From assembly GCA_958447915.1 (NCBI GenBank), contig CAUDCB010000113.1, forward strand, positions 1-6,523: DNA of 6,523 nt, read 5' to 3'. The stretch is from an uncultured Collinsella sp. Lineage in GTDB: Bacteria > Actinomycetota > Coriobacteriia > Coriobacteriales > Coriobacteriaceae. The notes under the pieces are model-generated. The model was not told the origin of the DNA. It ran no database searches and saw only the letters and a list, made by a program, of their open reading frames with translations. Every line of letters starts with the position of its first letter. Position 1 is the first letter of the stretch. This document shows positions 1 through 6,071 of the stretch, piece by piece. Made by a program: the position numbers and the translations under genes.

Positions 1-35
1 GGTGGCTTTGCGGTGATTTCCCAGACCGTTCGTTG

Positions 36-418
36 CTAGGCGAGATATTTCTTTTTCCAGGCCTTCTTTCGGGCGTAAGCGTTTTCTGTCATGTCGGAGT
101 AGTCGTAATCAACTTTGAACTTGCCGTTGGAATGGAGAATAAGCGTCATCGATCCCCATCTCTTTTCGGGCTTAAGCGCGGCCCTTTCAGGTTCAATGAA
201 CTTGTTGATAGCCATAAAGTTTTTCATCAAGGATGCCCTCGAAACGCCTTTTTGGTCAAAGCATTTAACGAAGTCGTCTTTTCCGCTGCCAGCAACGTAA
301 TACTCAATAGAGAACGCACCCTCGGCGTACTCGGCGTAAAACACGACCTTGCTCCAGTCTTCGGGGGGGTTTCCTCAAGAATTGAAGCTATCCCTTGTAG
401 CATCTTCTTTTCACTCAT
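36..418 (-). pseudogene. yezG: YezG-family (DUF600) immunity protein, frameshifted at a poly-C run
   Basis: Probable antitoxin for the endonuclease toxin encoded immediately upstream. The N-terminal 20 or so residues (MSEKKMLQGIASILEETPP) start at the ATG at 418-416. The rest lies in another frame and resumes as EDWSKVVFYAEYAEGAFSIE, ending at the TAG at 36-38. Adding one C to the seven-C run (complement of 363-369) joins the two into a protein of about 127 aa. The acidic N-terminus, the FYAEY motif, and the C-terminal WGSMTLILHSNGKFKVDY and YDYSDMTENAYARKKAWKKK segments match my knowledge of the YezG/DUF600 family, which is usually of about this length. The start is supported by an AAAGGA site at 430-425 and by a one-base TAATG overlap with the frame-corrected toxin stop. 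Family YezG proteins neutralise the YeeF DNase toxin in the cytoplasm. The frameshift may be a sequencing error, phase variation or true decay. Confidence 0.8.
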
Positions 419-1694
419 TACATTTCCTTTGCAGTGTTAAGAAGAAACGTAACCGTCTCTTCGCCGTCAATAATGTCCGTGATAGCAAACGAGCTAGGCC
501 TGAATGACCCGCCCTCATAAAGTGGCTCAACCTTGAAGAACACTTCAGCGCCATCAGCCAAAGCATCGGCGCATTTTTGCTCGATTGCTGCATAGGCTTT
601 TGGTTAACCTCGCCGCCCATGGCGACAATATTCTCAAGGCCATTTGATCCATTGAATCGGTCGGCAATCAGATGGCCTCTTTGATCAAAAAGCTCTTCAA
701 ACCCTTTTCCGATTGACTGGATAGTGTCCTTGATGGTCAAACGACCTTCGTGGGTCTTTAGTTGTAAGAAGCCTTCGGCCGATTCGACCCTACCCATTGC
801 ATCGGTAACGTATTTATACCCATTGATCTCATAGCTCATGTTCGGAACGAGGTCGTCGCCAACGCGGTAAAGCTGCCCGAGATCGTCGGTTGCACACTTC
901 ACGCCGTCGATCGCAAACTCGTTATTGGGAAGCAGTCGGTCGCCTTCGTAAATTGCCTTTCCGGCATCATCCAGAATTCGTGAGCTTGCGCCCGATTCTG
1001 CTGCCTTTGAGGCAAGAAAGTTATTTAGACCTCGTCCGGCAAGAAGCGTTGCTGCCGTAACAGTTCCCGCAACGACTTCTCCGACGATATCCTCCTGAGA
1101 TATCTCACCGTCTTCAGCGCCGGCTTCCAAGCTCTTTCCCATTTCGTCAAGAACGAGTACAGCCCCAGCAGCGAGTGCTGCAGGGGCAGAAGCGGTGACG
1201 GCTACGGCACCAAGCGCAACTTCAGTGGCGATTTCGCCTCCAGTTTCGACATAGTCTCCGATTTCCCGTATCTGCTCATCGGCTTCCATGAAGTCGCCCC
1301 AGGCGTTGGCTGCATCGTCAACAGCGTGTGTTTGCGCGGTTTTCACCGCTGCTTCTTCGTCTTCGGCCAGTAGTTCAATATTCGATTGAACACCGACATA
1401 TGCGTTTTCTCCAACGTCGGCAACTCCAAGTACGAACCTGCCGCCAAGATAAGCTCCGTTCCTTGCGCCATCGCGGACAGTTTCGCCTGCAGCGTTGAGT
1501 GTTGGCTCGCATGCTTTCCAGGCGTCATCTGCGGCTTCTTGAACTGTTGAAATGCTCGCGGTTAGGACATCGCCGGAAGAAATATCCCGCCATGCGGCAT
1601 CTGCACAATCAGCAACGGTGCGTTGCGCCTCCTCGAAGGCCAATCTCGTTTCGGTCGTATCCGGCATTAATTGCTCTATATTTTCAAACGCCAT
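418..1694 (-). pseudogene. Polymorphic toxin with C-terminal DNA/RNA non-specific endonuclease domain (YeeF/EssD-like), frameshifted near the end
   Basis: Probable secreted antibacterial nuclease. Residues 1-150 are Ala/Asp/Glu-rich and probably helical, with no clear LXG or WXG motif that I can see. Residues about 155-182 and 203-220 are small-residue hydrophobic stretches. Residues 254-306 hold two related units (LPNNEFAIDG...TDDLG and VPNMSYEING...TDAMG). The nuclease core follows, with D337-Q-R-G-H341-LIADRF, the expected catalytic His at 341, then LENIVAM and VNQ (N364, likely metal ligand), as in Endonuclea_NS_2. The uninterrupted frame then becomes junk and stops at 411. Adding one A to the four-A run (complement of 598-601) gives NQKAYAAIEQKCADAL, FFKVEPLYEGGSFRPSSFAI and the end LLNTAKEM, a 425-aa protein whose TAA overlaps the immunity ATG. 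The ATG at 1694 directly follows the upstream gene's TAA and is preceded by GGTGATC, which matches the anti-Shine-Dalgarno extension. The nuclease assignment is strong; the delivery route is inferred. Confidence 0.8.
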
Positions 1695-2423
1695 TTAGAT
1701 CACCGGCCTTGTTTGAGATAAGACCGCTGATACTTCGGCGAGTGCTGAGGCCTTTTCCGTTGTCTCGATGCCGGTACCCCTCTTTCTCAGCTCGTTGAGA
1801 TGAGCGTTAAACATCGACTGAATGAACAGGTATTGGATTGGTCCCCAGCTTTCGGGTGAGGAATCATCTTCGAATTTCCAGCTTGAAAGCAGATGGGAGC
1901 AAAGCCTCTCTTTGAGGCTGTCGGCAGATAAATCCCTGGCGTCGTCGAGGATGCGTCCAATATTGAAATACCTATAAGCACACCATTCAAACAGTGGCTT
2001 CCTCGAGGACAGAGGAGTCCCTGCCATCTCAATCAAGCGTGCCTTCATGGAGTCAGGTATGTCCATCTTGTGCACACAGTCGCAGAAGTTGTATTCCCTT
2101 GGCTCATCGAGCTTGAACGGATTAAGCACACAAGAGTTGAGATAGCGAAGCTCTTCAGAAGAAACCTTGTCCTTCGCGCTGTGCTTGCTCTGTGTTGGCG
2201 AGTACTCTAGGCCGCGTTCATGCGGTTCGATGTGACAGAGGACAGGTTCGGTCCATTCGTTCTGATATATTGCTGCAACGCCTCGCTGAAGATTTGCAAG
2301 CTCTTGGATTTGGCTCTCGTTAAGATTTGCCGCCTTGCTGACAAGCATCCTGTCGCCTTCGTCAGGCAGTTTCCAGGATAAGTCGATGCGATGATTCTGC
2401 CTCAAGCCCAGCGGGTTGTTAAG
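1695..2423 (-). pseudogene. C-terminal fragment of a HerA/FtsK-superfamily ATP-binding protein
   Basis: About 236-243 residues remain and end at a TAA (1697-1695) that abuts the toxin ATG. The N-terminal part contains SWKLPDEGDR, VSKAANLNESQIQEL, and RGVAAIYQNEWTEPVLCHIE. This pattern (the R-finger-side strand, then the 'L..GVA.vyQN.W.EPVLC' strand) is what I associate with the end of HerA/DUF87-type or VirB4-like ATPase domains. The remaining 170 residues are a helical, charged C-terminal extension with two close cysteines (NFCDCVHK) that I do not recognise. No Walker A or B motif is present, so the nucleotide-binding part of the gene is missing. The frame stays open only to a TGA at 2430-2432, inside the IS66-type repeat at 2424-2445. 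A TTG at 2405 is the first possible start, but I read this as a 5'-truncated gene, not a complete small protein. Its position directly upstream of the toxin suggests a role in toxin export or conjugation, which is inference. Confidence 0.55.
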
Positions 2424-2445
2424 ACGCGGTCATTTTGGCGCTTAC
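2424..2445 (-). repeat. IS66-type terminal inverted repeat, isolated left copy
   Basis: Read on the minus strand from 2445, this starts GTAAGCGCCAAAATGACC and ends CGCGT. It matches the repeat at 3829-3850 in 21 of 22 positions, in opposite orientation; the single difference is C versus T at the eighth base. GTAAGCG is the usual outermost sequence of IS66-family elements, so the element body would have extended leftward. The ATPase fragment lies there instead, with no transposase sequence. I read it as a stub left after deletion of an IS66 copy. Confidence 0.65.
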
Positions 2446-2487
2446 ATCTCACTTTTTGCAGACGTAGAATACGGGTATTGGAATCAT

Positions 2488-2495
2488 AGGAGGGG
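2488..2495 (+). promoter_or_regulatory. Strong Shine-Dalgarno site deciding the MFS start
   Basis: AGGAGGGG lies four bases before the ATG at 2500 and picks that codon over the upstream in-frame start at 2416, which would read through the IS66 end. Only 54 bases separate the IS66-type repeat from this ATG. A weak -10-like TAGAAT at 2465-2470 is present, with a poor TTACAT at 2443-2448 spanning the IS edge as the only spaced -35 candidate. The ribosome site is clear; the promoter is speculative. Confidence 0.7.
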
Positions 2496-2499
2496 TCTC

Positions 2500-3825
2500 A
2501 TGCCAAATATCGGTAAGGACGACCATCCGAAGCTGTGGTCGCTTATTTTCGTGCTTATCATCGCGCTGACCTTCTGTTGCTTCGTCATGGGCCAAGGACT
2601 CAACAGTGGAACCAGCGTCTTCCTGGCAGGCCAAGGTTACGGTGCGAGCCTTGCCGGCGTACTTGCACTCGTCTTCTCCATTGCCGCCGCGTTAGCACGA
2701 CTGTTCGTCGGCCCTGTTATCGACAACGGCAAGTGCTGACTCGTTATCATCGCCGGCATCGCTATCCTCATAGCAGGAACAGCACTGTCCGCTGTCGTTC
2801 AAGGCATCCCCCTCTTCACAATCAGCCGTTTGCTGCAAGGCGTGGGCTTTGGCGCAGCAACAACAGCAGCCTCGACCGCCGCAGCAAGCGTCTTACCGCA
2901 AGAACGGCTCGGCGAAGGCATTGGATACCACGGCCTCGGACAGGCTATCGCCATGAGCATCGGCCCAGCCTTCGCACTTTACCTAGTAGGAACCGATCCC
3001 TCAACGAACCTCTATGTCGGCCTTGCCCTGGTTGGGTTTGCAGGGCTTGTAATCGCCCTCAACGCACGCTATGAAAGTAAATGGCAAACTCTGCCAAGCT
3101 CCAGCGCATACCGAATCAAAATGGAAACCCGGCTCGAACTCGACTCAAAAGACGGGCAGGCACCCAGCTCCACCACAGTAACTACATCCGAAACAATTAA
3201 CAGTGAAAAGTATCCTGAAGGCGACCAGGTGTCCAAGAGAACCCTGCGTGACTCATTCAACATCTTCGAGCCGCGCGCATTGCCTGGCGCCATCCCACAG
3301 ATGATCATGTGCCCCACTTTTGGCTTTGGCGTCTTCTTTGCCGGTCTGTACGGTACTACTCTCGGCTATACCCACGCCGGTCTCTTCTACACCATCAGCG
3401 CGGTAAGCATGATTATCATTCGCATGATTTCAAAGCATTTCATGGACACCGTACCTGCAATCAAAACAATGACCGGAGCCGTCGCGTGCGGCATCCTCTG
3501 CTGCCTTATGCTACTTGCCGCACCGTACGGGGAACCTGTCTTCCTGGCGTCCGGAATCTTCTATGGTCTCGCCACTGGCATAAGCCTGCCACTTAATCAA
3601 AGCGTAGCGGTAAAGAACACCCCGCCAGAGCGCTGGGGCGCCGCAAACGCCCTGTTCCTGCTCGCCAATGACATCGGCATTGGCTTCGCAAGCGTAATCT
3701 GGGGCGTTATCAATGACTCATTCGGGTTCCAGACAAGCATCGTCTGCGTCATTGTCTGCCTTATCGCAAGCTACGCATCCGCCTGGATCGTCTACCCCGC
3801 CCGCGACAAGCGGTGGAGGCATTAG
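2500..3825 (+). pseudogene. Major facilitator superfamily (MFS) transporter interrupted by an in-frame TGA
   Basis: A 441-codon reading frame with the pattern of a 12-helix MFS permease in the inner membrane; substrate unknown. The N-terminal half has hydrophobic segments at about residues 12-32, 48-72, 81-100, 103-125, 140-160 and 168-185. A long polar loop follows (about 187-265, with METRLELDSKDGQAPSS), then another set of hydrophobic helices from IPQMIMCPTFGFGVFFAGLY to the C-terminal VYPARDKRWRH. After helix 2 comes GPVIDNGKC, the place of MFS motif A (GxxxDxxGxRR). Codon 80, TGA at 2737-2739, falls exactly where motif A wants a basic residue, so a CGA (Arg) to TGA change is the simplest explanation. 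The same frame continues uninterrupted after the stop, with family-like sequence (RLLQGVGFGAATTAASTAAA). The TAG at 3823-3825 is three bases before the right IS66 end. If the stop is real, the product is an 79-aa fragment that could not transport. Confidence 0.8.
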
Positions 3826-3828
3826 AGC

Positions 3829-3850
3829 GTAAGCGTCAAAATGACCGCGT
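3829..3850 (+). repeat. Terminal inverted repeat of the IS66 element (tnpC-proximal end)
   Basis: The repeat begins GTAAGCGTCAAAATGACC at 3829 and ends CGCGT at 3850. GTAAGCG is the characteristic outer sequence of IS66-family ends, and tnpC terminates about 95 bases inside, as expected for this end. It pairs as an inverted repeat (21 of 22) with 2424-2445. I see no 8-bp target duplication: the flanking bases are atctcact at the left repeat and attagagc here. Confidence 0.7.
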
Positions 3851-3854
3851 AGCA

Positions 3855-3910
3855 GGAAACGTCCAGGGCCATTCCGGCATACGGATGGAAAAGTCCTGGA
3901 CGTTTCCATC
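3855..3910. repeat. Overlapping inverted repeats (two alternative hairpins) at the IS66 end
   Basis: GGAAACGTCCAGG at 3855-3867 pairs perfectly with CCTGGACGTTTCC at 3895-3907 (13 bp, 27-base loop). A second near-palindrome uses part of the same DNA: GATGGAAA at 3884-3891 with TTTCCATC at 3903-3910, enclosing GTCCTGGAC. The two cannot form together. They lie between tnpC and the terminal repeat, so they may end tnpC transcription or block readthrough into the element. No clear T-run follows on either strand. Confidence 0.55.
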
Positions 3911-3944
3911 TTTGCGTTGCGGTATGCCTTAGGCCGCTATGTCG

Positions 3945-5151
3945 CTACAGGCCCTCCTCGGCGTTGTTCGCCATCTCGTCGTCGAACGCATCGGGGTCGA
4001 TGTTAATTATGAAGTCGTCAGGCATCTCTTTGGCCTTCTCGGCAGCGGCTGGGTCGAGCTTGCAGGACTCAGGCACCCTATCCGACCATGGCAGGAACGA
4101 GTCCACAACCTCATCGGTGAGCTCGCCGGCGTTGGGCATCTCGGTCAGCAGCCACTCGACGTAAAGCCTGGGATTGAGCCCGTTGGCCTTGGCCGTGGTG
4201 GTGACGCTGTATATCGCCGCAGACGCCCGCGCGCCGCGTGGCGCATCGCTGAAGAGCCAGTTCTTGCGCCCTACGACGAAGATTCGCTGGGCCTGCTCGG
4301 CGACGTTGTTCGAGAGCTCCAGGTGCCCCGTCTTCGAGCACGTTCATGACGTAGGGCCAGAACTCCACAGCGTACTGCAGCGCACGGTGCGGCGCCAGCT
4401 TCGGCGAGGCTAGGGGAAGCTGGGCCCGCGCCCATCCCCCGAAGTCCTCCATGAGCGGGCGGAGCTCCGCGTCGCGGGCGGCCTTCCTGCCGCCCGGCTC
4501 CATGTCGTCGAACTTGGAGTCGACCGTGAACATGGCGTCGATCCTGCGCCTTGCCTCGAGCGCAACGCTGGCCGCAGACGCCGCCTTGGCGTCGCCGCCG
4601 GCGATCTTCACGATTTGGGCGAAGTAGCGGCGCACGTGGACGAGGCACGCCGTGTTGGCGATGTTGGGGTTGCCGAGATTGAAGTAGGGTTTGTAGCCGT
4701 TGGCGGTAAGCGTGCCGGACCAGCCCGCAAGAAACTCCTGGGCAACGCCCTTCCTGCGGGTCTCGTGGTATTCGAATACATACACGGGCACGTTGCAGCG
4801 CGCCGAGCAGAACAGCCACATCCTCGATTTCTTCTTCGCCTCGCGGTTCGGCTCTTTCAGGACCTGAACCGTGGTCTCATCGGCATGAATCCTGACATGC
4901 GACAGCAGCTCGACCTTCATTCTCTCATGGACCTTCGCCAGCCAGCGCGCGTGCACGTTCATCATCCAGTTCGCCATGTCCTGGCGCGATATCGTCGCGC
5001 CGCACGCCTTGAGGTCTGTCTCTATGCGGTAGAGCGGCAGCGACATGACGTACTTGCCGTTGACGATCCAGGCAAGCAGCGACGGCGTCGCAAACGAGCC
5101 TGGTATCGGCGGCTCAGGCTGCGGTGCTCGCACGATGACGCCCTTGCGCTC
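3945..5151 (-). pseudogene. tnpC: IS66-family transposase TnpC, 5'-truncated and frameshifted
   Basis: DDE-type transposase; about 400 residues remain of the usual 500 or more. The conserved PPIPGSFATPSLLAWIVNGKY segment follows the broken start (ERKGVIVRAPQPE). Next come SLPLYRIETDL, the first catalytic region VRIHADETTVQVL, and the CLVHVRRYFAQ block. The glutamate region is LSNNVAEQAQRIFVVGRKNW. Reading from 5133 runs into nonsense after YVMNVLEDG. Removing one G from the GGGG run (complement of 4326-4329) gives EDGHLELSNN and continues through SDAPRGARASAAIYSVTTTA to the acidic tail ending ANNAEEGL and the TAG at 3945-3947. Where most IS66 transposases have TDGY, this one has TANGY, so the second catalytic Asp appears to be Asn. 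The missing N-terminal part would carry the Zn-ribbon and helical region. The protein is almost certainly inactive. Confidence 0.85.
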
Positions 5152-5218
5152 CTATTGAGTTTCACTTGAGTTTCAGGGGCGTTTTTGGGGTGGTGGGACA
5201 AACTACTGGGACAGTTCA
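5152..5218. mobile_element. Probable end of a second insertion sequence
   Basis: Read on the minus strand from 5218, the stretch begins TGAACTGTCCCA and repeats the core as TTGTCCCA after a short gap (GGGACA twice on the plus strand, around 5196-5213). At its other side TTGAGTTTCA occurs twice in tandem (about 5155-5175), directly against the point where tnpC is cut off. A TG start and multiple short terminal repeats are common at IS ends, for example in IS21-like and IS3-like elements, but no transposase is present and the family cannot be assigned. It plausibly marks the event that truncated the IS66 copy. Confidence 0.35.
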
Positions 5219-5323
5219 CTCTCCGAAAAATCCTTTACTCTTCGTCCGCTGCGTGTCGCCATGTCCGTGGTGTACGCGCTTTTAGAGTAAAAATGACTGA
5301 AACTGCAGGTCAAAAGGCATAAA
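5219..5323. other. Non-coding spacer between IS remnants and the small gene
   Basis: I see no gene here. An 8-bp inverted repeat (TTTACTCT at 5234-5241, AGAGTAAA at 5284-5291) is present but widely spaced. Base composition shifts from GC-rich to AT-rich across this stretch, consistent with a junction between unrelated segments. Confidence 0.4.
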
Positions 5324-5358
5324 GAGACCCCCTGAAAACGTTGTTTCCAGAGGGTCTC
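5324..5358. terminator. Intrinsic terminator-like hairpin downstream of the small gene
   Basis: GAGACCC at 5324-5330 pairs with GGGTCTC at 5352-5358. The stem continues inward with TGAAAAC against GTTTCCA (one mismatch) after a small internal loop. On the minus strand it is followed by TTTATGCCTTTT, and it lies 12 bases past the stop of the 66-aa gene. On the plus strand it is followed by AATAGTTTTTA, so it could act in both directions. Confidence 0.65.
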
Positions 5359-5370
5359 AATAGTTTTTAC

Positions 5371-5571
5371 TCACCCAAAATCACAGGTGGCTTTACGCTT
5401 TTTCGTACGTGGCGGCACACTGCGACACTCTACGGACGGAATTTCGATTGTGCAAAATCCGCTCCAGTTTACTCCCACTCGCCAAAGTAAAACTGGTTCT
5501 AAACAATACTGTTTAGGGGATTTGACTCTTAGTTGCTCAATTTGATACCAATTATCCAACCTATACGGCAT
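5371..5571 (-). CDS. Hypothetical 66-aa protein
   Basis: I do not recognise this protein. It begins MPYRLDNWYQIEQLRVKSPK, has four tryptophans including RVGVNWSG near residue 36, three or four cysteines, no hydrophobic segment long enough for a membrane helix, and a strongly basic patch (PPRTKKRKATC) before the end. In its favour as a real gene are an AGGAG site seven bases before the ATG (5583-5579), a stop at 5371-5373 and a terminator hairpin 12 bases later. It follows arsC by about 100 bases on the same strand, so it could be the last gene of the arsenic operon or have its own promoter in the TGATAA-rich gap. It could equally be a remnant of a larger gene. Confidence 0.45.
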   Translation of the reverse strand: MPYRLDNWYQIEQLRVKSPKQYCLEPVLLWRVGVNWSGFCTIEIPSVECRSVPPRTKKRKATCDFG

Positions 5572-5584
5572 TGTCGGACTCCTG

Positions 5585-5616
5585 TTATCAAAAGATTATC
5601 AAGCCCAATGTTATCA
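5585..5616 (-). promoter_or_regulatory. Three TGATAA repeats upstream of the small gene
   Basis: On the minus strand TGATAA occurs at 5616-5611, 5601-5596 and 5590-5585, the last running straight into the AGGAG ribosome site. Two copies extend to TGATAAC and two to TTGATAA. They could be operator half-sites or simply AT-rich -10-like words; no matching -35 box is obvious. Confidence 0.25.
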
Positions 5617-5674
5617 GCAGAAAAGCAATGGTTTGGATTATCTGTATTATGCCACAAGCAGAGTGCTATTCCAA

Positions 5675-6071
5675 TCAAATAAGGGACTGCTTCAACTGTA
5701 GAATCCGTTTTTCAATCTCTCGAATGATCTCGACAAAGACTTGATCTTCGCTTCCGGTCGGATCTTCTAATCCCCAGTTATCGTCAAATGCTCTACCAAT
5801 GAAAGGACAGCCCACATTGCACCCCATGGAGATTGCAATATCAGGGGGCAGGAATATCCGAGATCAGTTTGGAATACTGGGTTTTCTCCATGTCAATCCC
5901 GTACAGTTCTTTCATAATGCGGACAGCATCCTGATTGATTTGCGGTTTTGTTTCCGTTCCTGCGGAATAGCTTTCAAACACATCGGAAGCCAAGTGCTTT
6001 CCCAGGGCCTCGGCAATCTGACTGCGGCAGGAATTATGGACACAGATAAATGCCACCTTTTTCTTACTCAT
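5675..6071 (-). pseudogene. arsC: Arsenate reductase ArsC (thioredoxin/LMW-phosphatase type), frameshifted
   Basis: Reduces arsenate to arsenite in the cytoplasm for export by Acr3. The N-terminus MSKKKVAFICVHNSCRSQIA carries the phosphatase-like loop C10-x5-R16 (CVHNSCR). The frame from the ATG stops early at a TGA after 76 residues (DIPAP). Removing one C from the five-C run (complement of 5844-5848) restores DIAISMGCNVGCPFIGRAFD, then DNWGLEDPTGSEDQVF and the C-terminal helix ending LKQSLI at the TGA at 5675-5677, for a normal 131 aa. The redox cysteines C84 and C88, in the MGCNVGCP motif, lie only in the restored part, so the truncated product would not work. The ATG sits inside the end of acr3 (ATGAGTAA, 8-base overlap), which implies translational coupling. 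Sequence style is Clostridia-like. I favour a sequencing error or very recent mutation, since the rest of the gene is well kept. Confidence 0.85.

Larger units (their letters stand above)
3829..5151 (-). mobile_element. Truncated IS66-family insertion sequence
   Basis: Contains one terminal repeat at 3829-3850, a structured 3' segment at 3851-3944 and a partial tnpC. The tnpA and tnpB genes, the first part of tnpC and the far terminal repeat are absent. The element stops at about 5151, where the tnpC-like reading frame meets a TAG and an unrelated repeat-bearing sequence begins. The segment is visibly more GC-rich than both flanks, which agrees with acquisition from a high-GC host. It cannot move on its own. 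Confidence 0.75.

Noticed and set aside
75..81. GTAAGCG near the left edge as another IS66 end
   Set aside because: It lies inside the conserved NAYARKK coding region of the immunity gene and the following bases do not match the 22-bp repeat. The copy at 4706-4712 inside tnpC fails for the same reason.
2737..2739. TGA as selenocysteine or an alternative genetic code
   Set aside because: No SECIS-like hairpin was evident just after it, MFS motif A expects a basic residue here, and TGA serves as a normal stop for arsC in this window.
3939..4349. Plus-strand reading frames across the tnpC region (also 4615-5169)
   Set aside because: They are long only because of high GC; the minus strand carries clear IS66 motifs throughout.
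5234..5291. 8-bp inverted repeat TTTACTCT/AGAGTAAA as an element boundary or terminator
   Set aside because: Arms are short, the loop is 42 bases and there is no supporting context.
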